Shown piece after piece: positions 44,591 to 55,377 of a stretch of DNA of 64,000 nucleotides. This DNA comes from Dictyophora rubrovolvata (taxonomy: Eukaryota > Basidiomycota > Agaricomycetes > Phallales > Phallaceae). A program made the translations under genes and the position numbers. Positions within the stretch are counted from its first letter, which is position 1; the number at the start of each line of letters is the position of its first letter. The notes beneath the pieces are model-generated. The model was given only the letters and a program-made list of their open reading frames with translations. It was not told where the DNA came from and ran no database searches. The stretch spans positions 1,426,001-1,490,000 of the forward strand of contig CP114127.1 in assembly GCA_029959195.1 (NCBI GenBank), in the 5' to 3' direction.

Positions 44591-45192
44591 GTGTCGGCCA
44601 AATAGCTGTGTTGCAGATTGTCCATTGATACGTGTGCAACAGGAGCGAACAGGAAGGAAAGGGAACCAAAGGATGAGTGTGAGTCAAGGAAAATAGTGTA
44701 GGATAGGAATTGTAAATGTAGAGGAAAAAATAAAGCTTATTTGCTCGAATTCAGACTGAGGGAAAAGCTGTGATACAAAACTGAGGAATTCAATGATATT
44801 GTTGGTCTTAAAACCGCGGATTTTTATATACATGAGTAACTCAGTGTCCAAGTGAAAAACGGAACACTTGTAATCTAAATGTGAACAAAATGAGGTAAAA
44901 CCATGTGGAAAAATGAATTCATGGTCTGGGGATTGGAATTTAAGAGAAAGAAAAGGGTTTTGCTGAGTGATTAAAATGTAAAATAAGGGAAAATATGAAA
45001 ATGGAATGTGAAACCAAGAAAAAAAACACGACACAGCCTTTATAATTGTCTTAGGGAACACAATGTCGGTGCATATAAGAGGGACGGGCTGTGCGAGTAT
45101 TGGTTATTCCGGCTCGGGTAGTACTAAGCCCAAAGCGTCAATTTCTACTGTTTCTCCTTGTACGGCATTTTCACGCACAACACCATTCTCGC
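44591..45192. other. intergenic
   Basis: No gene is supported. The minus-strand frame here is T-rich and low complexity. The block GTACTAAGCCCAAAGCGTCA near 45,120 resembles 39,475-39,500, part of the local duplications. Confidence 0.5.
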
Positions 45193-45759
45193 ATGAGTCC
45201 AGACCACCAACCTCCTGCAGTAATCGATCTCATAGCCCATGATAATGACAGGTGGGAGGCAGAATTACATCCCGCTTTCCATTGCCTAGCGAAAATGTTA
45301 TCTGACATGGGAGACTACATCCGTATGTGTTGGTCAAGGTTTCCAGATATGCCTTATTGGCATTCTCACGAGGCGTTCAAATGTCTTTTACTTAAAGAAA
45401 TCATAAGAATGACAAATGAAGATACCCCTATTCCTATTCAAGGACCTCGACCTCCAATTTCTAAACTGCCCCAAATCCATTCCGACACCTTGAAATCTAA
45501 ATACGTGACAACCCAAAGTCTGACACCCAGTGGATCAAGATCGGAAGCGGTCGAATCCACTAATTCTAAGCAGTCTGGAAAAACAAATAAACGGGCCTGG
45601 TCAAATTCCATATCAGTCAATTCTGGAAATGCAACGAAGAAGCAACGCTCCTCCAGTTTGCCATTTCATGCGGCCAGTGCTTCCCCTGGTGTTGATTCTG
45701 ATTTTGTTCCCATTTGTTTGGAGAATATTGAGGACGACGATAGATGGTTCATTTTGTAA
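45193..45759 (+). CDS. unknown protein, about 188 residues, related to FunK1-associated C-terminal regions
   Basis: The start is the ATG at 45,193 (MSPDHQPPAVIDLIAHDNDR). The core (LHPAFHCLAKMLSDMGDYIR, then WSRFPDMPYWHSHEAFKCLL, LKEIIRM) resembles a His/Trp-containing helical block that recurs in accessory genes of mushroom-forming fungi. From memory, it often lies near FunK1-type genes. The tail is Ser/Lys-rich with a possible nuclear signal (KKQRSSS). It may be a separate gene or the last exon of the broken FunK1 locus upstream. A decayed copy of its 3' half lies at 39,650-40,010. Confidence 0.5.
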   Translation: MSPDHQPPAVIDLIAHDNDRWEAELHPAFHCLAKMLSDMGDYIRMCWSRFPDMPYWHSHEAFKCLLLKEIIRMTNEDTPIPIQGPRPPISKLPQIHSDTLKSKYVTTQSLTPSGSRSEAVESTNSKQSGKTNKRAWSNSISVNSGNATKKQRSSSLPFHAASASPGVDSDFVPICLENIEDDDRWFIL

Positions 45760-45899
45760 TCCGAATCTTGTCATATGTCGTAGCTGTACATGTAATATAT
45801 TACTTATGTTGAATACAACTTTACAATTTATGCAATGCTATGATGCCAATGTCATGCCTTCACAACGTTTAAGTTGAAAGAACGGTTATAGACCTGGGT

Positions 45900-46330
45900 T
45901 GTATAGTTCGAGTAATCAATTCTGAACATAGATAACCGAAAACGCACAGAATGGACGATGTTGGCCCATGCCAGTGGTATGAGGATCAAGAGACACAACA
46001 ACAATGCGAAGTCGAATTCGCCGGTGTTGATGAAAAGGCAAACGATAGTTGTCAAAATGGATGTGGTTGTGATATTTAGGCTTTTTAGGGTGTTCTTTTG
46101 ACCGCGGTGCAAAGGCCAACGCAGGCACAATTCAGATGGTCACGATGAATGTTAAAAACCACCAGAAACCTTTGCAGCAATCGAAGAGCTTGGCTTTTTC
46201 GTACGGATTGTATCATATGTCATGCAACTCAGTTTATGATGCTGGGAGTGTCTCAAAAAGGGTCATAGAACTTGTTATTCAAAAAAAATTTCATCCGCAT
46301 GCGGCTGCGCGGCATAGTAACCCTCCTTGA
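45900..46330 (-). pseudogene. degenerate membrane-protein-like gene (copy 2)
   Basis: This is the counterpart of 40,600-41,145 on the minus strand, with a hydrophobic segment TIVCLFINTGEFDFALLLCL. Blocks such as CTTTTTCGTACG and AGTTCGAGT are shared with the first copy. No complete frame is present. Confidence 0.4.
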
Positions 46331-46616
46331 GCTTTCCCCTGCGACCTAATTATGTTATTATTATCTAGGACCCTTAAACGCAAAATTAAACAGACACACA
46401 TTCAACAGTCCAAAATGAACAGAATTCTTGTTTGGGGTATTTCTGCCAAATTTTTGCGGTGCGATCGAAGGGGGCAGGCGGAGGTTGAAAGAAAGCGTCA
46501 GACAGTCCGAAAATGCGACTTGCTTTCTGCTACTGAAAACGTCCGTCATCTCTTATCCGAGTCTGTGCCTACTAGCTGGACAACGAACATCCCAAGCCTC
46601 TTCAACTTTCGTAGTG

Positions 46617-46955
46617 ATGCCAAATTGGACATACGCGCATGAATATGTCAAAGGTTATGCTTTCAGCGACGAGAAGATAGCCTCCGTGTTTAACGTTGAT
46701 GCATCGGATTTAAACAAGGTTGATACATATGTCAACGCTGTCATTAAAACAGCACTTGGGAACGAAGGGTACATCACTTTGACTTGCGCGTACAAAGACC
46801 ATCAGGAAAAAAAAAAGTTGGTGGTTGTTATTGTGATGGACGACGACGAGGACAAGGAGAGACTCATGAAGAGGCCTTTACCTGGACCTGTACATCGGTC
46901 AATCTCTCGTATCATGGATATTCTTGACGGACAAGACGTGTGGAGAAAAGCTTAG
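46617..46955 (+). CDS. unknown 112-residue protein, family R, copy 2
   Basis: MPNWTYAHEYVKGYAFSDEK at the start and DILDGQDVWRKA at the end place it with copies 1 and 3. It differs by a Gln-Glu-Lys-Lys insertion (DHQEKKKLVVV) in the middle, just where an A run could have slipped. The frame is open. No nuclease-like partner remains upstream here; downstream sequence instead resembles the 38,430-38,640 block, showing tandem duplication. Confidence 0.65.
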   Translation: MPNWTYAHEYVKGYAFSDEKIASVFNVDASDLNKVDTYVNAVIKTALGNEGYITLTCAYKDHQEKKKLVVVIVMDDDEDKERLMKRPLPGPVHRSISRIMDILDGQDVWRKA

Positions 46956-47705
46956 TGTGTGGAAAAGTGATTTTCTTTCTTTTTATCGCTTCCTTGATGT
47001 TACTTTACCGCGCGTGAGAGAATCTCTGTACGCGTATCCAAAACGGTTAGTATCTCTGCATTGCCCTATATAATCGAAGTCTGAATATTTCTTGTTTAGT
47101 ATTGTACGATGTCTCATTTTGTATATCTTCCCTTGGCACACGGAAGGCCTCAACGTTGATGAGACAGATTCAGCCTGAACTTGTTGTCTGTCACCGTGGT
47201 CTATACTTTAGAGATAAATATAGGAAAAAGCAGAAAGTGATTTTATTAAACATTAAATCATTAGGTGAAGAAATGGTATAGTGAGGCGATGATGCTGAAT
47301 GTCTAGGGATGCGCAAGACAAAATGTTCCAGTTATCAGAAGTGAAGTCGTTATGTTTAGAAAGCAAACAGGGATAGGATGTGAAGTTTGAAGAGTATACC
47401 ATGATAAGCCTTAATCCTAGTGAGATGAACGTTCTTCCTTGGAGCTACTAGGGTTCATGGAGCGGCGCGAGATCTCGAGGATATTCGGCCCATGTTACTC
47501 TGTCCTGAAGGATATTCAATTCGTAATTGGGTCTCTCTTTTGCCATAACGATTCGGAGAAAATTGCGTGCATGGAGAGACAGGAAGTGCGGGTGTGACTC
47601 TTATTTGATGGTATGAAACAGTGCAGAGTAGAACACAGGGTGAATGAGACACAAAAATTATTATTTCAGCGCCGAACATGTGGTATTATGGCATATAAAA
47701 GAAAT
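46956..47705. other. duplicated spacer
   Basis: No gene is seen. The first 250 bases are a copy of the block near 38,430-38,640 (GGTTAGTATCTCTG, TTGGCACACGGAAG, CTCAACGTTGATGA). Confidence 0.5.
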
Positions 47706-48425
47706 TCAAAGGAATGCTTCAGTGCTAATGAGAAATTGCTCTATTTTTGCCGCTGCATCTGGTGTGCCCAAAAGGAAGAGAGAATAGATGTGAATCTCTT
47801 CTTTGAAGGATGCTATTTTGATGGCCTCCAACCAATCACCACTGTCGTTAGGCTTGTGGCCCCGAGTCTGAAGCTGATCCTGTGTGAAGGGGCCAAACTC
47901 GACGGATGTAAAGTATGGACCGGCAAACAAAAGCCATGAAAGCTTCCTATTGGGCGGGAGTAGACCACCCTTGACTGCTGCTTTTGCTTGATCTTCAGCC
48001 TGAAAGACCATTAGATGGATTTCTCGTTGCAAACCCCGACTTGCGGCTGCTACAGCTGTTGGCGGTAAGTGCATAAATCCTGGGTATGCTCTCTTTATCT
48101 CCACACCACCTTGCAGACGCACATGCGGAAATGTAGCATAGTAACGGCCAATGCAAAAGTCAGGGATGGATCCTCGAGTATCTGTGATTTCGTCTGGGTT
48201 CCATGGGATAAAGAGTTGAGGGAAAATGGAATAGCGCCTTTGAGGCTTCTTGTGAAGGATAAAGGCTTCCGTTATAACTCCATAGGCATCATATTCCTTC
48301 GGGTTACCCATAACAGATTTACGAACCAAATCCTGGAGGTATTCCAAGTCTTGGGCTGTCAATTGCAATGTCATTCTGGAGCTTGAATGCAGCTCAGCAA
48401 TCTTAGTCACACCGGCAGGAATCAT
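47706..48425 (-). CDS. PD-(D/E)XK-like protein of unknown function
   Basis: This is an unbroken 239-residue frame from the ATG at 48,425 (MIPAGVTKIAELHSSSR). Residues 88-111 give IPDFCIGRY and, 19 residues further on, GGVEIKRAYPG. This fits the PD-x(10-30)-(D/E)xK pattern of restriction-endonuclease-fold nucleases: D89, E109, K111. A helical N-terminus (QLTAQDLEYLQDLV) and a C-terminal aromatic segment (LSWLLFAGPYFTSVEFGPF) flank it. There is no signal peptide. It stands divergent from family R copy 3, with 401 bases between the start codons; a truncated copy stands the same way beside copy 1. The nuclease assignment rests on motif spacing only. Confidence 0.6.
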   Translation of the reverse strand: MIPAGVTKIAELHSSSRMTLQLTAQDLEYLQDLVRKSVMGNPKEYDAYGVITEAFILHKKPQRRYSIFPQLFIPWNPDEITDTRGSIPDFCIGRYYATFPHVRLQGGVEIKRAYPGFMHLPPTAVAAASRGLQREIHLMVFQAEDQAKAAVKGGLLPPNRKLSWLLFAGPYFTSVEFGPFTQDQLQTRGHKPNDSGDWLEAIKIASFKEEIHIYSLFLLGTPDAAAKIEQFLISTEAFL

Positions 48426-48826
48426 ACGTGCTTACTGGCTATAATAATCCTTGAGCTAGATCTACGAGGCTGTATTGTTGAGTAAGGAGAATCAAGTTCA
48501 ATCAACCAAGGTGGCTGTAACAGAAATTGGTGACTGAGGTGCTAATATAATATAGCGACGTCTTAACAAACCCTACGGAAGAAAGTGGTTTGCGTTTGCA
48601 GATTGGATCGTGTAGTGATCAGATCAGATCAGTGGCGTCCACAACTCGTCCACATCTCGGAGTAAGGACAGGTAAGGACACATGCAGGAGATTGAAAGAA
48701 AGCGTCGGAGTCCGAAAGTACGACTTGCTGCGCCCCAACAACCACCGAACGTAAGTCATCCCTTGTCCGGGTCTGTGCCTGCCAGCTGAACAACGAACAT
48801 TCATAGCCTCTTCACCTTTCGCAGTG
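48426..48826. promoter_or_regulatory. divergent promoter region, PD-(D/E)XK-like / family R
   Basis: These 401 bases separate the two starts. The right half (GAGTCCGAAAGTACGACTTG, CCGGGTCTGTGCCTGCCAGC) recurs upstream of the other two family R copies, so it is probably the family R promoter. GATCAGATCAGATCAG-like repeats occur near 48,617-48,632. Confidence 0.5.
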
Positions 48827-49159
48827 ATGGCAAAGTGGGCATACGTACACGAATACGTCAAAGGTTATGCTTTCAGCGACGAAAAGATGGCCTCCTTGTT
48901 TGGCTTTGATGCATCGGATTTAAACAAAGCCACTACCTACATCAACGCCGCCATTAGAACATCTCTTGGGAACGAAGGGTACATCGCTTTGACTTGCGCG
49001 TACAAAGATCACCCTTCAAACATGGTGGTTGTCATTGTAGTGGACGACGACGAGGACGAGAAGAGACTCATTAATAGGCCTTTACCTGAACCTGCGCATC
49101 CGTCAATCTCTCGTATTATGGATATTCTTGACGGGCCAGATGTGTGGAGAAAAGCCTAG
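48827..49159 (+). CDS. unknown 110-residue protein, family R, copy 3
   Basis: The frame starts MAKWAYVHEYVKGYAFSDEK and ends DGPDVWRKA. It is intact and is the only copy with a complete divergent PD-(D/E)XK-like partner. Its acidic loop is VDDDEDEKR. Conservation is strongest in the first 27 and last 25 residues. The function is unknown; a role tied to the partner is inference from the repeated gene order. Confidence 0.7.
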   Translation: MAKWAYVHEYVKGYAFSDEKMASLFGFDASDLNKATTYINAAIRTSLGNEGYIALTCAYKDHPSNMVVVIVVDDDEDEKRLINRPLPEPAHPSISRIMDILDGPDVWRKA

Positions 49160-49823
49160 TTTTGCAAACGTGATTTTCTTTCTTTCTTTTTATTGCCTTC
49201 CTTGATGTTGCTTCGCAGTGGTGATCGATGAGAAAGAAGGGGGAAGCCGGGCATTGTTCATGACGGAGATATTTGTATTGCATTACATTAAATAAAGGCT
49301 ATTGTGTTTGTGATCGTTGCATGGTAAGGTCTCGACCATGTATCACGAAAAGCAGCTTAATACCACAATTGTGATGTTCGGTATGTCAAGTCCGTTAGAC
49401 ATAAGGAAGATATCCCAATGTATGTCAGCCAAACGAGATTGCTTAGGTGGCCGGGCACATCCGAATTTTAAACGAGCATGCTGAAAGGAGGAAAAGTCAA
49501 ATTCAAGTCGAATATTCTGTGCAAAGGTTCGACGGAAATTCGACCTTTTCGTTTCTCTAAGAATCTGACTTCATTTATCACAGAAGGTAACGCGATGGAC
49601 AGTAAACTCGATTTGCACACAATCCTAATTTATTTGCAGCGCAGTTTGACTTTTGTTTCGCGTGATTTCAAGCCTATTTATTTATTCCATGAACGCGATC
49701 GTGAGTATTCAATCTGTAGCTATCTCGTCTGACTTTTTTTATAAGCACCGCTGACTCGATCGTGGATTTTTATGGATGATAGTTAAAGAATCAAAAGATA
49801 TATACTTTATCTATAGTACAATT
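49160..49823. other. intergenic
   Basis: The first 120 bases match the region after family R copy 1 (ACGTGATTTTCTTT, GATGTTGCTT). The rest holds no supported gene and forms the 3' flank of the minus-strand GH115 gene. Confidence 0.55.
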
Positions 49824-52800
49824 TTAGACCTGAACACTCTCGGGTGGTCCGAGATAGCTTGGACGAACGCCTCCGGTATCTAAAAATAAACACACGCGCG
49901 CATACAATGAAAATTTTCAAAAACGATAAAAGGAAAACTTTACATACCAATAACAATCCTTTCAACAACAACCGCAGGTTCGATCATGAAAACCTGTAAA
50001 ATGGACAAGTTTAACTTAATTGTTCAAATAAAAGCAGTTTTCTACAGACCTTGAGAGTGTGAGAACCGGGATTGGCAACGTGAGTGAAGGGAACATCGAC
50101 GATTGCATTCGCGACCCAGCCGTCGTTTCCATCCCACTGAGGTGGGAGGTCCCCAGGAGCAGCAGAAGGAATGAAATATTGTGCTTGGATCTCGTCGTCA
50201 TCCATTTGAGTAGCGATAGCGACTGGACGGTCAAGTCCATACGAGTTCAAAATAGGAGAAACCAGGACATGAACATCGACTGTGCCGTTGACGTTATTGA
50301 AACTGAAAAAGTCATACTCCCTGTTTAAGGATGAGCCGATCAGTTGTTTCGAGGGGTATGTACACAAGGCTAGCTTACATGCTAGGACCTGCACCGATTG
50401 AGAAATTGGCGTCGTTGTTTCCTAGGGCGGGCGTTGGTGTCATTCCGGACAATGTTTTCCCGTAATTTGGTATTTCAGTCCACTGAACACCGTTGACGGG
50501 AATATTTCGTGTAGCGTGTGCGGCTTCCACGGTGACAGATCCGTCTCCTTCCACGAAACCTAAAAAGTAAAAGAAAAGTACACGTGAACATGCGAAGTAA
50601 TAAAAGACTTTTTTTATACATACCCTTGAAGCCTGAAGGAACAGCAGTCTTGTTGGCGATGAAGAAAATTTGTTGAGACTCGGTTGGCTGTCCAGTAGAG
50701 TTCGCACTCAGTATGATGCTGGCGTACGAAGCGCCTGGGGTAAGTTGATTCCAATCAACTGAAAGTTCCAATCGTGTATCGGTATTTGAGGTAGAAATAG
50801 ATCCATGAGAAGGAGAAATATTAAGCCATGATGCATTCGTAATGGCAGACCATGTGAAAGAATTGGGACCACCAGCACTAACGTCGATCCAGCGGCTCTG
50901 GACGGGTGTGAAGGGGTCGAGAGGAATCATGTATGGTGGCGAGCAGCTGTACTCTGCGGCGCAGTCGAACATGTCATCACCAGGCCTAAGCAAAACTGTT
51001 AAATTTGAAAAGATATTTCAACGCTCATATACCCACCATGCACCCATTGAACCTTCCAACGCAATTCGCATCGGTCCAGGGAGAGCCTGTTTTTTTGCCG
51101 GAACACGAGTGATCAAAGGCATGCTTATGTCCGTACATTTATAAAAATACAGGCTCAAAGCACAATAAATACTTACGTGTTCTGCATGGGTTGTTGCCAA
51201 TAAACGTAGTTCATATGAGTTTGATCCATCATGCTGCATCAACAACGTTAGCGGATGATGAGCCAAAAAAGGTGAACGAACTTACTGATCCCATTTACCT
51301 CCCAGCAAACTATGATATTCTACTTCGAGATCATAATCTGTCTCGAACAAATCCTCCACCTATTAGAAGAATTAGATTCCCACAAATACAACAACACACT
51401 TGATATAACTTACCTGATCCGCCAGATTGTTAGTGCTCAATCTAGCTTGACTTCCATACAGATTATTCCTTCCAGCCAATATCCACATCTGCTGAAGATT
51501 TGAGGCTGCCAAAACTGGATGATGAACTAATTGGAAGAAAGCCGGTTTCACGCTTTCCGAAAGAGAATTGTAAATATTTGTAGAACTTTGAACTGTAGCT
51601 TGCCATCCTGCGAGAACGTTATCGGCCCTACATCAAGGAATAAGCTTTAAGGGACCTGCAAGGTACAGTAGACACCTACTCTCGGTAGTTGATAAGACTG
51701 TATGTTGTCGAATTCAAAAGTTCCGGCTTTCGTCTGTAATTCCATCGAGTAACGTTGTTCATTATCTCGGAGACAGTTGCAGCTTGGCTATCGGATAATT
51801 GGAATTCACGGCTAGCCCAAGAGTTGATGAAGTTATTGACGTTGGTTTGGTTGAACCGGGTAACATCATAGGCATAATCCAGGAAGTACTCGATCGCCAT
51901 TTCATATGGTTTCAGATCACCGACCTGTAAAATGGTGTGAATTCAGAAATGAAGGATAACCAAAATGCTTACATTGACAATCCAGATATTCCTAGCATCT
52001 CGTTCATAAGCCAAAGATATTTGCTGATATGTCTTGGCCAGTTGAGTACTCTGAAGAACAATTTCTCTGTTTACGTAAGGTTTTTTTTTAAAAAAAAAGT
52101 AGTGCTTACCTGGATCCACTTATAATCGCGAGGGTCGCCAACCTGCAAACAAGATTAAAGGTTTGAAGGCTCAACAGGATAGCAATATCATACATAATCA
52201 AACTGTTCGATAATGTCAACTGTGTAACTGTGATGACGAGGAAGCAAACATTGCGCTTACGTGATAATAGATACCCGAACCGCCCGTTCTGTTTCTCTCA
52301 TCTGCAACCGGGAAACGAACCATGTTACCCCAACTTTATTTTGCATTAGATATCTGACGTCAGGAGCGCAGTGAATAACTCACTTGTCGTCAGTCCATAA
52401 GAGAGTGACTGCGATTTTCGTGTTAATCAACCTTTTCAATGTAACCCAAACATCGTACCATCATCCTCGACACGCATGCCACCCTCTATAGCAGATATCA
52501 ATACACTTAACACAAGAAAATAGTCAATTAAAACAGTCTCACCATAGTAGCCAATCACTTCCTCTATGAAAATTATAAGAACACGACTCCTAAACTGAAT
52601 CTGACTGAGACTTACTGTACAAAGTCCACACTTGTGGAACAAGCGCCGGATTAGAAATGTTGTAGACCGAAGAGATAATACCACGTTGAACGGCGACGAT
52701 GTTCTCCAGAAGTGAGATATCCATTCCTTCCGCGAGCGGTTCTGTTTCGAATAAGGAATTAATCGCCAAATCAAGCCATTAAAATGCTAGTTACTCGCCG

Positions 52801-54078
52801 TCACCGTCACCACGCAATCCGATGGTATAGATTTCTTCGTACCCTTTAGCACGCTCTGTGCCAACAATCCAGAATTGTGTGATATTTGCCGCGTTCACGA
52901 CGAAATCCCAAGGACCAGAACCAAATTCATTCCATTCGGCTGTTTTGCGCATGTCAATATTTCCAAAGTTGATAGAATGACGAAAGGAACGCACTGGGGA
53001 TACTTCGCATCATGGGTTCTTCGTGTGATGTTCCCATGACAATTGCGTATAAGTCGGCCAAGAACTGGTTATGAGGATCATCAACACCGAACGCAGAGCT
53101 CCACTGGGCTGTATAAATCAAGTTAACGAAAGCTCTTCTTCGAAGAAAAATGTCTGACCAGGCCAAAGATAATTGGCTTTAAGACGAAGGATTAATTCGA
53201 ATAATTTCGTGTAGAAGAACCTGTTGAATGGTGTGGCCGGATTTGTTCCAGAAGATGGCGACGTAGGGTCTCCTTCAGCACCATAAGTTTCGTCTCCTCC
53301 TACGGCTTGCCCAGCACCACCACCACCATAATTGTTGGTGAACTTTTCTTGGGCCCAATTTTGTAACGCGGGTTGTTCGTCATTCAGGAAGAAACCACGA
53401 TACTTGATGTCAGGAGCACCATGAGCACACGCAGCCGAAGTCAAGAAAAGTTCTCTGGAGGTTTTAATGGGGACGTCTGCCCACCTGAAAGTTCAATGGC
53501 ATGTGTGTTAGCAAACAACGTAAACAACGGAAGATGGAGATAGATAAAATGACATACCACCACCAGGGTGAAACACCAGACTGTTCAGAAAGCTCGTAAA
53601 GTGCAAAAATGGTTCCCCTTCGATCTGCACCGACTATGACATATGCTTTTTGAACGCCAGGTAAAGGGTTCGACACGATTTGAGCATGATAAGCTTCCCA
53701 TGATCCGTTCAAAGCCACGAATGGCGCGGCAGCAGAGGGTGCATGCGAGATGAAAGCATCTATTAACGAGGAATTTCCCAAAGTTCCAACTAGTATAGGA
53801 ATGCCATTTTGCGTGCTGACGCCGGAGGATGATGTAACATTTGTAATCTTGGGGGTGACGCCCGTGACTCTGTTGACGTCTTTCACGAAGTCGGTTACAG
53901 TGCGATAGACACCTGGCCATTCGTTCTCGCTAACGAAAATTGGGGCCGCTTTGCCATTGGAAACAAGAGGAATGGACGACGAACTAGAGCTGGTACTAAC
54001 GCAATTCGAAGAGGAAGAGAGAGCAACTGTGGACGTGACAAACCACGTCAACGCTGCGAAACCTGCAGACAAATGCAT
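49824..54078 (-). CDS. GH115 xylan alpha-glucuronidase, secreted
   Basis: This is a multi-exon gene from the ATG at 54,078 to TAA at 49,824, roughly 1,000 residues with many 50-70 base introns. The signal peptide is MHLSAGFAALTWFVTSTVAL. Blocks typical of the family are VGADRRGTIFALYELSEQSG, SPWWWADVPI, DIKYRGFFLNDEQPALQNWA, FNRFFYTKLFELILRLKANY and a C-terminal beta-rich domain (GDGSVTVEAAHA, QWDGNDGWVANAIVDV, GSHTLKV). The last exon ends GPPESVQV. GH115 enzymes remove (4-O-methyl)-glucuronic acid side groups from xylan, fitting a plant-litter or wood decayer. Internal exon edges were not all traced, so the protein is judged intact only at both ends. Confidence 0.88.
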
Positions 54079-55055
54079 CTTGTGCCCAAGTGGGACCAGC
54101 GATGAAAAGAAGGAACAGCAAACGTTGCTCTGGTTTTTATTATTTCATCCTCATCCTTCTTCTCTATTCAGAACTCCTCACAGGGGCCCGTCTTACAGCA
54201 TCTATGATTTTCTCTGGCCAGCTGATACTCGGAGAAATCTTTTAACTGGCGCAGAGGCATGCTGAAGAAGTTCTTCAAATATTCGTTAACGTGTACGGTG
54301 TCACCTGGTCAAGAATGCGGACCGTATGACACCCTCGAAAACACTGGAGCGAAACTGATGCAATTGTAAACATGGCGCTAACGCCATCGAGGCGGCGTTA
54401 GCCTTCCTCTCTTCTTTCTTCTTTTTTCTCGCGTTAGAACGGCTCCAAGCCTGATTTTTTTCATCCACTCCAAGTCTTTCAGAAACAAGAAGTGAACAAG
54501 GAGAAAATACCCATTCTGGTTAATCAAAACTTTCAATGGATCATCACTACGAATTCTCTTGCTCTGACATCAATCAAGCCAATGGTCACCTGGTCGCTTT
54601 GTCGAGCGCTGCTTCTTCGGATAATGTTTTTGTGTCCATCTCAGCTCGCTGTCCGCCAGTTGACGGTTCACAAGATCAAAACGTATCATTGCTGCTGTTA
54701 TAGGCGATCTCGTGAGCTATGCTATAATAGAGAGGGTGTCGGATTGCTATTTATACTTCCGTCTTAAGCAGTCGACGTCAGGAACCTCAGTATCCGCCAT
54801 CGTCAAATGGACCTTCAGTATCTTGAGGTTTTATCTCAATTTGCCCGGTCCGCCTCCTTTCGAGTTACGCACAGAATTACATATCATAATTAGAACAGCA
54901 GTAAGTACTAATCTATTCTATAAATTGCAACAAAGAATCAACCCTTTTTGATTCTTGGTTTTATCTGTTTAGACAGATTAGACAAAAGTTATTTTAGAAT
55001 TTTATCCAGTCACCCAAATCGAGAGAACGACCTGCGTCTCTGTGGAGTCCTTCTG
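54079..55055. other. GH115 upstream region; possible small plus-strand gene
   Basis: It contains the GH115 promoter. A plus-strand exon-like segment near 54,690-54,900 (YAIIERVSDCYLYFRLKQ, VKWTFSILRFYLNLPGPPPF) ends at a good GTAAGT donor. An ATG at 54,536 opens a short frame upstream, but the two do not join cleanly. I do not call a gene. Confidence 0.35.
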
Positions 55056-55377
55056 CTATGTCCCGTGATTTGAGGTATCTGGCATCTTTTCTGTTCCGCC
55101 TACGGACCGCTCGTGTTCATTGCTAACGGGATAACTAACAGGATAAAGTATGCTGCTCGCTCCGGAGGATCCAGTTTCAATATCACGTCTTGGACGTAAT
55201 TCTTCGAATTTGGCCTTCATGGCCCTAAACGAGTAAAAAGAACACTATCATCATATGATTGCAAGACAACGGGAAGACTTACGCTATATCTTGGAAGATA
55301 ACGATCAATGTTACTCCCAAAACGACGAGCATCATGACGCCCAAGACGGTTAAAATGATGGAGACAGTGTCTAGCAT
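55056..55377 (-). CDS. small single-span membrane protein, 87 residues
   Basis: Two exons (55,377-55,283 and 55,224-55,056) join in phase across a 58-base GTAAGT...TTTAG intron. The N-terminal half is one membrane span (VSIILTVLGVMMLVVLGVTL). The C-terminal half is polar (KFEELRPRRDIETGSSGASS and a Thr/Ser-rich end), probably cytosolic because of the RPRR after the span. It is too short and spliced to stand out by frame length. No family is recognised. Confidence 0.6.
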
